Below, in pieces: positions 8,404-17,701 of a DNA stretch of 64,000 bases. The DNA lies in assembly GCF_041916735.1 (NCBI RefSeq), contig NZ_JAYRYY010000010.1. One strand, written 5' to 3'. The notes under the pieces are model-generated. The model searched no databases and was not told where the DNA came from. It saw only the letters and a program-made list of their open reading frames with translations. The number at the start of each line of letters is the position of its first letter. Within the stretch, counting starts at the first letter, position 1. Origin of the DNA: Zoogloea sp016790385. Its GTDB lineage: Bacteria > Pseudomonadota > Gammaproteobacteria > Burkholderiales > Rhodocyclaceae. The translations under genes and the position numbers were made by a program.

Positions 8404-8988
8404 CTATTTCCTGACTGGCGCCTGGATCTCCCTGGCGATCTGGTCGAGGGGTTTGAGGCCCTTGCAGTCGGGGCCGAGGTAGGTCATGCGCGACTCCATC
8501 TGCATCACATGCTTGCCCCGGGCGTCGTTCAGGGTCATGTCCATGCGGCTGCTCACCGAGTCGCCGTTGATCACGCTCTCACCCTTGCCGACCATACCCT
8601 GACAGTTCAACTCGAACACCATGCGATTGCCCGAGCGCTGGGTCTTGGCCGGCTCGCAACGGCCATCGGCCATGGCAACGGGCTTGTCCCGGGCGGCCAT
8701 CTCGGGGCTGATGCACACCCGGCTGGCGTTGGGGCTGCCACCACCGACAAGTGACGCGACACCCTTGCCCCCCATGGCCTGCTCCATCTGCTTGCGCTGC
8801 TCCGGCGGCATGTTGGCCATCATCTTCTGCATTTCCGCATGGGCGGCGGCGATGGCGGCGGTCATGTCCTGACCATCCATCACCTGCTTCTCGATGCGCA
8901 TCTCCCACAGGCCGGCCTTCATCATGGGCTCGGCCCAGGCGCTGCCGGCCACGAGGGCCAGACAGGCGATGGCGGTGAATCTCTTCAT
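8404..8988 (-). CDS. DUF3617 family exported protein
   Basis: This 194-residue protein has a clear signal peptide (MKRFTAIACLALVAGSAWA) followed by a DUF3617-like body: MKAGLWEMRIEKQV at the start and three conserved cysteines (RVCISPE, GRCEPAKT, LNCQGM), with a fourth near the C-terminus. The family is periplasmic and of unknown function. It stands alone between the lower-pathway promoter region and the next hypothetical gene. Nothing ties it directly to phenol breakdown. Confidence 0.8.
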   Translation of the reverse strand: MKRFTAIACLALVAGSAWAEPMMKAGLWEMRIEKQVMDGQDMTAAIAAAHAEMQKMMANMPPEQRKQMEQAMGGKGVASLVGGGSPNASRVCISPEMAARDKPVAMADGRCEPAKTQRSGNRMVFELNCQGMVGKGESVINGDSVSSRMDMTLNDARGKHVMQMESRMTYLGPDCKGLKPLDQIAREIQAPVRK

Positions 8989-9096
8989 GCTGCGCTCCTG
9001 ATTTCGGGCGCGGGCAACGGGCCCACGCCGGCCGGGGCATTATGGTGATTGCAGGCGGGCCCGGCAATGCGGCCCCGGCCCGCTGGGCGGCGCGCA

Positions 9097-9882
9097 TCAG
9101 GCATTGAGCAGCGCCCCCAGGCGGGTGAAAAAGTCCTTGTCGCGGGCGTATTGTTCCGGGGTCAGCAGGCCGCGCTGATCTTCCAGGGCGGCCAGGAAAT
9201 CCGCGACGACCTGACGGTAACTGTCGATGTCATCGGGCTCTTTGGGCACGGTCGTGGCCGTATCGTCGATGCGCAAACCATATATGGCGCCATGCATGAT
9301 GAGGCCATAGGTCATCACGTCGCCCGTTTCCATGGAAGCAGTGGCCTGGAACCAGGCCTCCCGCACCGCCGCCGGGGCCGCCTTGGGGGGAAAGTGGATC
9401 ACCCGCGCGGCGCCCACCTCATCGAAGCCGTCCTGGTTGAGATCCACGCTGTAGCCCTCGGGCAGCAGGAGGTTGCGGGCGCCCTCCTCGCTGATGGCGC
9501 CCACGTTGATGGGGTCGGCGAGGGCGTGGTTTCGACGGACCGCCTCCAGCGCCTCGGCGGAGAGACCGGCCAGAAACTGCCGGGCATGGTCCATGGCGCC
9601 GCTGCCATAGGCTTCACCAAGCACTCGGGCGTAGCGGGCCTGAGTGTCGGAATCCACCCCCCGCAGGGCGGCCAGCTCGACATGGGTACGCCCGAGGATG
9701 CTCTCCAGAGCCTCGGTAGCCCTCGGCCCCGCCTCGCCGGCCACGGCCTCCGCCTCGGCAAGGCGCCCCGCCGCCGTCGCATAGGCGGACTGGAGGGTCT
9801 GGTAAAAGTCGCTGTCGGGGGTCTCGCTGTAGCTGTGGCGCTGGGATGCGCTGATCGGCTGCCCCACGGCACGGATGTCCAT
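9097..9882 (-). CDS. Hypothetical protein with a calcium-loop-like segment
   Basis: This 261-residue protein is not recognised. The start at 9882 is supported by GGGAGG about 7 nt upstream. It has no signal peptide or membrane span. The N-terminal half is Ala/Glu-rich and probably helical. Around residue 150 the segment SVDLNQDGFDEVG resembles the DxNxDG loop of EF-hand, dockerin or FG-GAP calcium sites. The C-terminal part (EPDDIDSYRQVVADFLAAL) looks helical. It is monocistronic between DUF3617 and a binding-protein gene on the same strand. Confidence 0.65.
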   Translation of the reverse strand: MDIRAVGQPISASQRHSYSETPDSDFYQTLQSAYATAAGRLAEAEAVAGEAGPRATEALESILGRTHVELAALRGVDSDTQARYARVLGEAYGSGAMDHARQFLAGLSAEALEAVRRNHALADPINVGAISEEGARNLLLPEGYSVDLNQDGFDEVGAARVIHFPPKAAPAAVREAWFQATASMETGDVMTYGLIMHGAIYGLRIDDTATTVPKEPDDIDSYRQVVADFLAALEDQRGLLTPEQYARDKDFFTRLGALLNA

Positions 9883-10026
9883 AATCTGCCTCCCTGTCGG
9901 CAATGATTGCCGGAAGGCGGAAGCGCCTGCCGGCTCCCGGCGCTCGGCGCGCCGGGAGCCCCTGTCATGCAGAAAGCGTACCCGGGCGCCCTTAGGCGGC
10001 ACGCCCCGGTACGGGCCGCGCCGACT

Positions 10027-11181
10027 TCACTTGACCAGCTTCCAGCGGCCTCCGGCCACCTCGATCAGCACGGCGGAGCGGGGGTCGTAGCCGCCGTGAT
10101 CCTCGGAGCTCATGGTGTAGGTGCCGTTGGCGCCCACCACCCGGGCGGTCTTTTCCAGGGCATTGCGCATGGCCTCGCGGAACTCGAGGGTTCCCGGCCG
10201 GGCGGTCTTCAAGGCGGTGGCGATGGCGCCCTCGGTGATCAGCCAGCCGTCCCAGGATGCGCCGGCGAAGCTGGAGCGCGCCTCGGCCCCGTACTTGCCT
10301 TCGAGGGCCTTGTCGAAGGCAAGCCCGACAGCCTTGTTGGGATGGCCTTCGGGCAGTTGTTCCGACACCACCACCGGGGCCACGGCCAGACGGGCGCCCT
10401 CAATGGCCTTGCCGCCAACGCGCAGGAAATCCTTGTTGGCCACCGCATGGGAATGGTAGATCGGGCCGCCATATCCCCGCTCGCGCAGGGCGGAGTGGGG
10501 CATCACGGCGGGCGTGCCCGAGCCGCCCACGAACACGGCATCCGGCTTGGCCGCCACGAGCTTCAGCACCTGGGCGGTGACGCTGTTGTCGGTGCGCCCG
10601 AAGCGCTCGGTGGCGACGATCCGGATGCCGGCGGCTTCGCTGGTCTTGGTGAGGCCCTTCAGCAGGAGTTCGCCCCAGGAATCGGAGAAGCCGATGAAGG
10701 CCACCGTCTTGACGCCTTTCTCCTTCATGTCGGCCACCACGCGACCGACCATCACATCGGCCATGGGCTCCACCCGGAACGCCCACCGGTGCTTGTCGGG
10801 GCCGACGACGATGGGCGCCTGGGACAAAAGGGGAACCTTCTTTTCGTTGGCCACATCGGCAATGGCCAGGCCGGCGGTGATGAGGTTGGGGCCGAAAAGC
10901 AGATCCACGTTGTCCTCGCCGGTGAGCTTGCGGGCATTCTTGACGGCGTTGGTGGGGTCGCTGGCGTCATCGAGAACGATGAAGTTCACTTTTTCCTTGC
11001 CGACGCTGCGGGGCATCAAGTCGATGGACTTTCGGGTTTCCTGCCCCAGGGAGGCGGCGGGGCCGGTGAGCGAAAAGATCACGCCGATATTCACGTCGGC
11101 CAGGGCGGGGATTGCGCCAAGGCCCGTCAGCGCCACGGCCAGGGTCTGGCATACACGTCGATGCATCTGCTTTTTCATCAT
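10027..11181 (-). CDS. Branched-chain amino acid/aromatic-type ABC transporter substrate-binding protein
   Basis: This 384-residue type I periplasmic binding protein is of the LivK/Peripla_BP_6 class. A signal peptide ends near AIPALA, and the mature protein begins DVNIGVIFSLTGPAASLGQ, typical of the family. No permease or ATPase genes accompany it in the window, so it is an orphan binding protein here. The neighbouring FAD hydroxylase on the same strand suggests the ligand may be an aromatic compound, as is common for LivK-like proteins in aromatic clusters, but this is an inference from context only. Confidence 0.85.
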   Translation of the reverse strand: MMKKQMHRRVCQTLAVALTGLGAIPALADVNIGVIFSLTGPAASLGQETRKSIDLMPRSVGKEKVNFIVLDDASDPTNAVKNARKLTGEDNVDLLFGPNLITAGLAIADVANEKKVPLLSQAPIVVGPDKHRWAFRVEPMADVMVGRVVADMKEKGVKTVAFIGFSDSWGELLLKGLTKTSEAAGIRIVATERFGRTDNSVTAQVLKLVAAKPDAVFVGGSGTPAVMPHSALRERGYGGPIYHSHAVANKDFLRVGGKAIEGARLAVAPVVVSEQLPEGHPNKAVGLAFDKALEGKYGAEARSSFAGASWDGWLITEGAIATALKTARPGTLEFREAMRNALEKTARVVGANGTYTMSSEDHGGYDPRSAVLIEVAGGRWKLVK

Positions 11182-11231
11182 GTCTCCTCTTTTATTGGGG
11201 TACGACGGGGGATGGGTCGGTAGCCTACCGG

Positions 11232-12989
11232 TCAGACGCTGCGGTCAAGCACCTGGGACAAGGCCTCCGCCAATTGGCGGCTTGCGGTGTCGGCATCGGC
11301 AACAGCCTCGGGCTGGCGCCAGGCGATGTAGCCATCGGGGCGCACCAGCAGCGCGCCGGCCTCGTCGATCTCGCGGGCGGCCTGCCAGGCGCAGTAGGGG
11401 TCGGCGCTGCCCGGCGCGCCAGTAACCAGGCAATCCAGGAAAGGCAGTGCCAGAGCGGCCACGGCAGCCTGCCAGGCCGTGCCGGACAGGCCGGTCACCA
11501 GCGTGAAGCGGCCCTTGCCGGTGACATCGAGGGTCGACACGCGGTGGCCGCGGCGATCCACCAGCCAGGCGTGGGGAATCTTCGCCCCCGGCCGGGTGGT
11601 GGCCTGGAGATGAAGCAGGGGGTCGCGCCGCCACACTTCCTCGCCCGCGGCCGGATCGGGGACCACCGCGGTGGACGTGTAGCGCTGGTTCATCTCCACG
11701 CCCTGGGCGTTGAATTCGGTGTTCTTCAGCGCCAGGGCGGCCTGCACGGCCTTGCGTGCCGCAACGCCATCCGGCCCCGGGTCGCGAAAGCGGGCGATGC
11801 CGGCGGCCACCGGGTTGTCGGCGCCGTCCACCCGGAAGGCGGCCTTGAGGGGCGCGTAGTCGAGCCTGGACTGATTGGCCCGCAGGACGATCTGCCGCCC
11901 GACCGGCGCCCGCTCCGCGCTGTAGGTGGCGAGCAGCTGCGGCCCGGCATGGCCCTGGATGACGTAGGCCAGCTTCCACGCCAGATTGAAGGCGTCCTGC
12001 ACACAGGTGTTGAGGCCCAACCCGCTCGACGGCGGATGACGATGCACGGCGTCGCCGCCGCAGAACACCCGACCCCGGGCGTAATCGGTCGCATAGGCCT
12101 GATTGACGTACCACACCGAGCTGCGCTCTATCGTCACCTCCAGCTCCGGATCGCCCACCAGGGTGCGGATTCGATCAAGCAGACAGGCCGGGCTGAGATC
12201 CGGGTCTCCCCGGCTGATGTCGAAGCCCCAGCCCGCGATCCAGGTGTGCCATGGCCTCACGGCCCGCAGCAGACCCATGCCGATCTCGCCGAAGCTGGCG
12301 GCGGGGGTGACGATCCAGTGCAGGATGCTCGGCCGATGGGCCACGTAGCGCGACAAATCCGCCTTGAAGATGACATACACCGTGCCGGCGCGGGCCATGT
12401 GCCCCTCGATGGGCAGGCCGATGTCCTCGGCGACCTTCGACTTGGCGCCATCGGCCCCCACCAGGAAGCGGGCGCGCAGGCTGTATTCGCGGCCGGAATG
12501 GCGTTCCTTCAGGCTCACGGTGACGCCGTCGGCATCCTGCACATGGCCCAGATATTCGGTGTTGAAGCTGAAACGGGCGCCCCGTTCGGCGGCGTTCTTG
12601 AAGATCACCGGTTCGATCATGGGCTGGGGAATGTCCTGGAGGCCGCAGGGGCTGCCTTGCAGGTAATCGCCGATCCGTTCCTCCCCCGTTCCCCAGGTGC
12701 GCAGGCGCACCAGCTCGTCACCCACCAGGCTGGTGGTGAACAGGGTGTCGCCCATCTGCGCCCAGGGCGTGGCGTACTGCACAGCTTCGTCCTCGATGCC
12801 CAGATCACGCAACACTTCCATGGTGCGCTGGTTGGTGATGTGGGCGCGGGGCGTGTCGGCCAGCCAGTTGCTGCGCGACACCATGTGGGCCTTCACGCCA
12901 TAGGTGGCCAGCGCGAGGGCCGTGGTGGCGCCGGTGGGACCGGAGCCGATGATGAGCACGTCGGTGTGAAAGGGCGCGGATGCGTCCAT
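11232..12989 (-). CDS. FAD-dependent aromatic hydroxylase (phenol/chlorophenol monooxygenase-like)
   Basis: This 585-residue class A flavin monooxygenase is of the TfdB/PheA/MhpA type. All three fold motifs are visible: the dinucleotide-binding GSGPTGATTALALA near residue 16, the DG motif VGADGAKSKV, and GRVFCGGDAVHRHPPSSG with the ribityl-binding GD. The tail has the thioredoxin-like C-terminal extension usual for this group. The start at 12989 has GAGGAG upstream. It is divergent from a GntR gene across a region holding a perfect palindrome. It would ortho-hydroxylate a phenolic substrate to a catechol; the exact substrate is not readable. Confidence 0.85.
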   Translation of the reverse strand: MDASAPFHTDVLIIGSGPTGATTALALATYGVKAHMVSRSNWLADTPRAHITNQRTMEVLRDLGIEDEAVQYATPWAQMGDTLFTTSLVGDELVRLRTWGTGEERIGDYLQGSPCGLQDIPQPMIEPVIFKNAAERGARFSFNTEYLGHVQDADGVTVSLKERHSGREYSLRARFLVGADGAKSKVAEDIGLPIEGHMARAGTVYVIFKADLSRYVAHRPSILHWIVTPAASFGEIGMGLLRAVRPWHTWIAGWGFDISRGDPDLSPACLLDRIRTLVGDPELEVTIERSSVWYVNQAYATDYARGRVFCGGDAVHRHPPSSGLGLNTCVQDAFNLAWKLAYVIQGHAGPQLLATYSAERAPVGRQIVLRANQSRLDYAPLKAAFRVDGADNPVAAGIARFRDPGPDGVAARKAVQAALALKNTEFNAQGVEMNQRYTSTAVVPDPAAGEEVWRRDPLLHLQATTRPGAKIPHAWLVDRRGHRVSTLDVTGKGRFTLVTGLSGTAWQAAVAALALPFLDCLVTGAPGSADPYCAWQAAREIDEAGALLVRPDGYIAWRQPEAVADADTASRQLAEALSQVLDRSV

Positions 12990-13085
12990 GGGCGTCTCCT
13001 CGCCGCCTTGCGGCGGTCTGCTGTGTGGGGGTATCGGGCGGGCCGGGGCGGACCCGACCGATGCCATGGAGCGGCACTCTAAATT

Positions 13086-13107
13086 ACTTGCATGCTAGCA
13101 TGCAAGT
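13086..13107. promoter_or_regulatory. Perfect 22-bp palindrome, candidate GntR operator
   Basis: The arms ACTTGCATGCT and AGCATGCAAGT are exact reverse complements with no spacer. The site lies in the gap between the divergent FAD hydroxylase (start 12989) and GntR gene (start 13214). This is the usual position for an autoregulatory operator controlling both genes. Confidence 0.65.
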
Positions 13108-13213
13108 TAAACCGTCGCGTGGAATCCCGTCGGCGCCGATGCCCCCACCCATGGGGCGGCGGCCGGCCGGGGTGCTACCATGCCGCCGCTGTCTTGCCCC
13201 ACCCCACCCTGCC

Positions 13214-13861
13214 ATGGCCAAGAAGAACCACCTATACCAGGACATCCTCCAGCGCCTGTTCCGCTGTGAATACCGCTTCGGCGACCGCATCCCCGTCAAG
13301 GAGATCGGTGAAGAGATGGGCGTCAGCCGGCATCCCATCATGACGGCCTTGTACAAACTCCAGGAGCGGGGTTTCGTGCAGATCACCGCCCAGGTGGGAT
13401 GTGAGGTGGTGACGCCCGGGGCCGAATCGATCCAGGATTTCTACCGCATGTTCGCCCTCACCGAAGGCCTCATCGCAGAACTGGCGGCGTCCCGGGCGAC
13501 GGCGGCGGAGATTGCCCAACTGCGCCTGATCAATGCGCAGATCGAGGCGCTGGACGCCGGAGATGCGAGCCATGCCGGCGCCTATCGGCAGCTCAACGTG
13601 GCTTTCCATACGGCGCTGCATGCCATGGCCCACTCCCCGGTGGTGTGCGACCGGCAGTCGGCCAATTTTGAGCTGTCGGACTTCTACATCGTGCAGACCT
13701 GCGGTTTCCGCGCCCACCTGGACCGGGTAGCGGGCGAGCATCAGGCCGTCATCGAGGCGATCGCGGCGCGCCAGCCGGACGCGGCCCGGGCTGCGGCCCA
13801 GGCCCATATCGACAGTGTGTCGCAGACGGTCTCGGCCGCGCTGGGGCAGAATGGGGCATGA
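13214..13861 (+). CDS. GntR-family transcriptional regulator (FCD-type)
   Basis: A 215-residue GntR regulator. An N-terminal winged helix-turn-helix (about residues 8-72: IPVKEIGEEMGVSRHPIMTA, LQERGFVQI) precedes an all-helical C-terminal ligand domain of the FCD type (DFYRMFALTEGLIAELAA, FHTALHAMAHSPVV, EHQAVIEAIAARQPDAA). ATG at 13214 follows a weak ribosome-binding site; upstream in-frame codons are not family-like. Divergent transcription from the hydroxylase and the palindrome between them suggest it represses that gene until an aromatic ligand binds. Confidence 0.88.
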   Translation: MAKKNHLYQDILQRLFRCEYRFGDRIPVKEIGEEMGVSRHPIMTALYKLQERGFVQITAQVGCEVVTPGAESIQDFYRMFALTEGLIAELAASRATAAEIAQLRLINAQIEALDAGDASHAGAYRQLNVAFHTALHAMAHSPVVCDRQSANFELSDFYIVQTCGFRAHLDRVAGEHQAVIEAIAARQPDAARAAAQAHIDSVSQTVSAALGQNGA

Positions 13862-13879
13862 CGCCTTCCGGAGCCTGCC

Positions 13880-14434
13880 ATGAGCGCCCCCACCCACCCC
13901 GCCGACGCCATCCTTGCCTTCTGGTTCGACGAGATCGAACCGAAACACTGGTGGGCGCGCTCGGATGACTTCGACCGGCTGATCGCCACCCGTTTCGGCG
14001 CCGTGCACGGGGCCGCCACCCGGGGCGAACTGCACGTCTGGCGCAGCAGCCCGGAAGGCCGCCTGGCCGAGGTGATCGTGCTCGATCAGTTCTCCCGCAA
14101 CCTGCACCGCAACAGCCCGCTGGCCTTCGCCTGGGACGGTATGGCACTGGTGCTGGCCCAGGAGGCCGTGGCCGCCCATGCCGACCAGGCCCTGCCGGCG
14201 GCGCGGCGGGCCTTTCTGTACATGCCCTACATGCACAGCGAGTCAGCGCTCATCCACGGGCAGGCGGTGTCCCTGTTCAGTCAGCCCGGGCTCGAAGGCA
14301 ACCTGGATTTCGAGCTGCGCCACAAGGCCATCATCGACCGCTTCGGCCGCTACCCCCACCGCAACGCCGCCCTGGGGCGCAGCTCGACCGCCGAGGAAAT
14401 CGACTTCCTCAAGCAGCCGGGCTCGTCCTTCTGA
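13880..14434 (+). CDS. DUF924 family protein
   Basis: This 184-residue protein matches the DUF924 family: AILAFWFDEIEPKHWW at the start, VIVLDQFSRNLHRNSP in the middle, and the FLYMPYMHSES and HKAIIDRFGRYPHRN motifs. The family is helical and of unknown function. It is 18 bp downstream of the GntR gene on the same strand, so the two are probably cotranscribed. It converges on dmpP with only 12 bp between stop codons. Confidence 0.85.
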   Translation: MSAPTHPADAILAFWFDEIEPKHWWARSDDFDRLIATRFGAVHGAATRGELHVWRSSPEGRLAEVIVLDQFSRNLHRNSPLAFAWDGMALVLAQEAVAAHADQALPAARRAFLYMPYMHSESALIHGQAVSLFSQPGLEGNLDFELRHKAIIDRFGRYPHRNAALGRSSTAEEIDFLKQPGSSF

Positions 14435-14446
14435 GGCGGCGGCCCT

Positions 14447-15502
14447 TCACAGGGCCTTGAACAGCGGGCTGCGCACCTGCTGGGCATCGGCCGCCGAGAT
14501 GAACTTCTCGGTGTAGATGTCGCGCTCAAACAGGCGGCCCTGCATCAGGGTGCTGATGCAGGCCTCGATCATCAAGGGCGGGCCGCACAGGTAGGCCTTG
14601 TGGCCGCGGAAATCGTTGTCGAAGGCAGCTTTGGCCGCCTCATGCACAAAGCCTCGAAAACCCGCCCAGTCCGACCCCTCCGGCTCATGGGACAGGGCCG
14701 GCACGTAGCGGAAGTTGGGATGGGCGGCGGCCAGGGCCAGGAACTCGTCGTGGTAGTAAAGCTCTTCCCGATGGCGCTGGCCGTACACCAGGGTGATGGC
14801 CTTGCCGAAGCCATCCGCCAGCAGGTCGAGGATCATCGACCGGGGGCTGGACAAGCCTGACCCGCCCGCCATGAACACCACCGGCACATCGGCCGACTTC
14901 TTGACGAAGAAGCGGCCATAGGGCCCGGTGATGCGCACCCGCTCACCCGCCCGCATCGTTTCATGGACGTAGCCCGTACCCTGGCCGCCCGGCACGATGC
15001 GGATGTTGAGTTCCACCTCACCCGCCTCCGAGGGCGGACTGGCGATGGAGAAGGCCCGGCTGCCGATTCCACCGGGGAGTTCCAGGTTGATGTACTGGCC
15101 CGCCTGGAAGCGGATCGGCGCATCGAGCTTGATCCACACCCCCTTGATGGTCGGGGTGAGGGTTTCGATGCGGGCCACCGTGCCGTCGTAGTCCTGCACC
15201 GGCAGATTCTCGGCGTCCGGGTCTTCATCGATCTCGGCCTCGATCACCAGGTCGCCCTGGGGCGTGGCGCAGCAGGCGAGGCACTTGCCCTCGTCCCGCT
15301 CAAAATCCATCAGGGCAAAACTGGAGGCCTCGCCATGCTCCACCTCGCCGTCCGTCACCTGCACCTTGCAGGTGGCGCACAGGCCATGACAGCAGGCGTG
15401 GGGCAGGTAGATGCCGGCGCGCAGGGCCGCGTCGAGGATGGTCTGCCCCTCTTCGATCTCGATGGTCTGGCCGAGGGGCTCAATGGTCAGCGCGTAACTC
15501 AT
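14447..15502 (-). CDS. dmpP: Phenol hydroxylase reductase component
   Basis: This 351-residue NADH oxidoreductase feeds electrons to the phenol hydroxylase oxygenase. A plant-type [2Fe-2S] ferredoxin domain (residues 1-90; CCHGLCATC plus a downstream CLACC) is followed by FAD-binding (SRAFSIASPP) and NAD-binding (VFMAGGSGLSSPRSM, YLCGPPLMIEAC) domains of the ferredoxin-NADP reductase fold. Length matches DmpP. It is the last gene of the dmpQBKLMNOP unit, 11 bp after dmpO. Confidence 0.95.
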   Translation of the reverse strand: MSYALTIEPLGQTIEIEEGQTILDAALRAGIYLPHACCHGLCATCKVQVTDGEVEHGEASSFALMDFERDEGKCLACCATPQGDLVIEAEIDEDPDAENLPVQDYDGTVARIETLTPTIKGVWIKLDAPIRFQAGQYINLELPGGIGSRAFSIASPPSEAGEVELNIRIVPGGQGTGYVHETMRAGERVRITGPYGRFFVKKSADVPVVFMAGGSGLSSPRSMILDLLADGFGKAITLVYGQRHREELYYHDEFLALAAAHPNFRYVPALSHEPEGSDWAGFRGFVHEAAKAAFDNDFRGHKAYLCGPPLMIEACISTLMQGRLFERDIYTEKFISAADAQQVRSPLFKAL

Positions 15503-15513
15503 CGTCCCCCCTC

Positions 15514-15870
15514 TCAGGCGGCGGCCGACAGGCTGTTGAGCCCCGGCGTGCGAAAGCGCAGCTGGGTCTTGTGGGTGATGCCGTTGGCTTCAAGACTGGC
15601 GTCGAAGTCGGGCACCCAGGGCTGGTTGGCCTTGAGCCATTCGACCGCCTGCCAGTCGATGGCGGCGGCATCCGGATCGGCCTGCACGAGCATGCTCAGC
15701 GGGCCGGAGACCAGCTCGCCGAAGGGCATCCCGGGGGGCACGCACAGCAGGAAGGGCGCCGCGAACAGCAGGTGATGGTCCCAACTGGCGTAAACAAGTT
15801 GTTTGCCGTTGAAGTTGGCCACCCCATCCCGGGGCACGGCGGTGTATTCCTTGATTGCAGCAACAGCCAT
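15514..15870 (-). CDS. dmpO: Phenol hydroxylase subunit P4
   Basis: This 118-residue protein is the small gamma subunit of the (alpha-beta-gamma)2 phenol hydroxylase oxygenase. It begins MAVAAIKEYTAVPRDGVANF and contains YASWDHHLLFAAPFLLCVPP, typical of DmpO/LapO. The ATG at 15870 was chosen over the long upstream frame because it lies in the gap after dmpN and gives the family length. It sits 17 bp downstream of dmpN. Confidence 0.93.
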   Translation of the reverse strand: MAVAAIKEYTAVPRDGVANFNGKQLVYASWDHHLLFAAPFLLCVPPGMPFGELVSGPLSMLVQADPDAAAIDWQAVEWLKANQPWVPDFDASLEANGITHKTQLRFRTPGLNSLSAAA

Positions 15871-15887
15871 GGTGCGTCTCCGTTGAC

Positions 15888-17408
15888 TTATTGGTTGGTG
15901 GTGGCGAGGCCGCGCCAGGCTTCGAAGTTCTTCTGATCTTCGGAGCCGGCATAGTCGCCGTTGTCCTTGCCGTCGTTGAGGCTCACCCACTCCATCCACG
16001 CGCCCAGGTCGCCGTGGATGGGAGCCTGGAAGAGCTGGGGCATGGGCAGCCAGGCCTGCACGTACTTCTCGGGTTCGTTCTCGAAGATGTGCTGGCAGCC
16101 GTCGGAGCAGAAGTGATAGGTCTCGCCCTCGTACACCGTCTCCCGGTGGCAGCTCAGGGTGGGATCGTCGGGCTCGGTGAATACACAGGGCAGCTGGCAG
16201 GTCTGGCACAGCTTGGCGAGGCCGTAGTTCTTGAACTGCGCGCCGGCGTCGGCGAGCTTCCTGATGTGCTTCCAGCGCGGCCGGTAGTACTTGTCGAAGG
16301 TGTCCGGATACTTGGCCGACAGCCAGTTCATGTCGTCTTCCGACGGAATCCAGCTATGGAAGGCGGTGCCGAAGCTCCACTGATACAGGCCCAGCATGAA
16401 CTGGTGGGACATGTGGTCGATGGCCTTTTCGGCGTCATCCCAGCCCCGGGGCGGCTTGATGCCGTAGCGGGCCAGATCCTTGAACAGGGCGCCGCCGTTC
16501 TCGATGCCATAGATGTTCCAGGCCTCGCGCCAGGACATGACGCGCTTGGGCAGCATGTAATCCATCATGGTACTCACCAGCCCGAGCACGCGGAAGCCGC
16601 GCCAGAACCACTTGTCGATCCAGTTCTGGACGATGGGCAGGTTGTCCGGGTCCTGCTCCAGCATGAACTTGATGCACTCCAGGCCCAGGGTCATGTGGCG
16701 GGCTTCGTCGGACTGGGCCGAGAAGCCGAAAGTCACGGTGGCCATGTCGCCGTTGTAGGCCGCGCCCGACATGAAGGGCACGAAAAGCAGGTTGGTCAGC
16801 ACGTACTCGAAGCTGAAGCCGATGGCGATCATGAACTCGAAGGGCCCCGCCGACATGGAGTCGTCGAAGAAGGACCGGGCCACCGAGGTGTACCAGATGC
16901 GATCGCGGGTGTCGGCGAAGGCGTGGAAACCGTTGTAATAGCGGTTGTAATTGGACATCGCGTGGATCTGCGTCTGGGCGTGGCGGATCTCGTCGATGGC
17001 CTGCATCTGGCAGGCCACCTGGGTGCCGACACCGGGAAACTCGCGGCCGACCCGGGCGAAGCCCTTATGGGCGGCGTATTCACCCGGGCTGATGGCCTGG
17101 AGGAAGATCTTCAGGGCCGACAGGTAGCGGGCGTCGGTGAGGTTGAGGTGGCCGTTGTTCTGGGCATGGGCGTCGATGATGGCGTAGAACTTGCGCTCCT
17201 TCTCGGCTTGGTATTTCCAGTACGAATCCATGGTCAGGCGGAAGGGGTCTTCCCACTTCTCCCAGTCGTGGATCTTGATGCCCTCGTAGCCCACGTAGGG
17301 AAAGACGGCGTCCTTGCTGTGATAGGTCGGCTCCCAACCCAGGTCGCGGGTCATCAGCTTGTATTTCTCTTTCAGGCCGAGTTTTTTCTTGGTGACTTTC
17401 ATGTCCAT
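15888..17408 (-). CDS. dmpN: Phenol hydroxylase large oxygenase subunit P3
   Basis: This 506-residue catalytic alpha subunit belongs to the bacterial multicomponent monooxygenases. The two carboxylate-bridged di-iron motifs are intact: DEIRHAQ near residue 137 and DEARHMT near residue 233. The C-terminal part carries a cysteine-rich YHS-like segment (CQTCQLPC, FCSDGCQHIFE). It hydroxylates phenol to catechol with O2 and electrons from DmpP. The ATG at 17408 matches the family N-terminus and lies 14 bp after dmpM. Confidence 0.96.
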   Translation of the reverse strand: MDMKVTKKKLGLKEKYKLMTRDLGWEPTYHSKDAVFPYVGYEGIKIHDWEKWEDPFRLTMDSYWKYQAEKERKFYAIIDAHAQNNGHLNLTDARYLSALKIFLQAISPGEYAAHKGFARVGREFPGVGTQVACQMQAIDEIRHAQTQIHAMSNYNRYYNGFHAFADTRDRIWYTSVARSFFDDSMSAGPFEFMIAIGFSFEYVLTNLLFVPFMSGAAYNGDMATVTFGFSAQSDEARHMTLGLECIKFMLEQDPDNLPIVQNWIDKWFWRGFRVLGLVSTMMDYMLPKRVMSWREAWNIYGIENGGALFKDLARYGIKPPRGWDDAEKAIDHMSHQFMLGLYQWSFGTAFHSWIPSEDDMNWLSAKYPDTFDKYYRPRWKHIRKLADAGAQFKNYGLAKLCQTCQLPCVFTEPDDPTLSCHRETVYEGETYHFCSDGCQHIFENEPEKYVQAWLPMPQLFQAPIHGDLGAWMEWVSLNDGKDNGDYAGSEDQKNFEAWRGLATTNQ

Positions 17409-17422
17409 GGCGGTCTCCTTTT

Positions 17423-17692
17423 TCAGCTGTTCCAGCTCAGGGTCAGGGTGTCGTCGTCCTCGCTCACATGGCCGGTGAGGGAGATCAGGTTGATGTGCAG
17501 TTCCTGGAGGTCGAAGTCGCGGCCGACCTGCTCTTCGATGGTGGACTTGCGGATCACCAGCGTGCCCTCGGCATCGATCTTGACCATGGCCGGCTGGCGA
17601 TGGACGACGGCGTGGGGGTTGTCGATCTCGATGGCCTCGATGATCGGGCGGGTGTCTTCGTTGGTTTGCAGGGCAATGAATACGGTGGACAT
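17423..17692 (-). CDS. dmpM: Phenol hydroxylase effector subunit P2
   Basis: This 89-residue protein is the MmoB/DmpM-type effector, a cofactor-free protein that binds the oxygenase and gates catalysis. Family features are MSTVFIALQTNEDTRPIIEA at the start and the HINLISLTGHVSEDDD segment at the C-terminus. Its place between dmpL and dmpN, 9 bp downstream of dmpL, is the standard order. Confidence 0.95.
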   Translation of the reverse strand: MSTVFIALQTNEDTRPIIEAIEIDNPHAVVHRQPAMVKIDAEGTLVIRKSTIEEQVGRDFDLQELHINLISLTGHVSEDDDTLTLSWNS

Positions 17693-17701
17693 GGCGGCCT
17701 T

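Noticed and set aside
10027..11181. A full ABC transporter operon around the binding protein
   Set aside because: No permease or ATPase gene is present on either side within the window.
11112..13082. 656-codon plus-strand open frame
   Set aside because: Antisense to the FAD hydroxylase, whose motifs are complete; no recognisable domain in the plus-strand frame.
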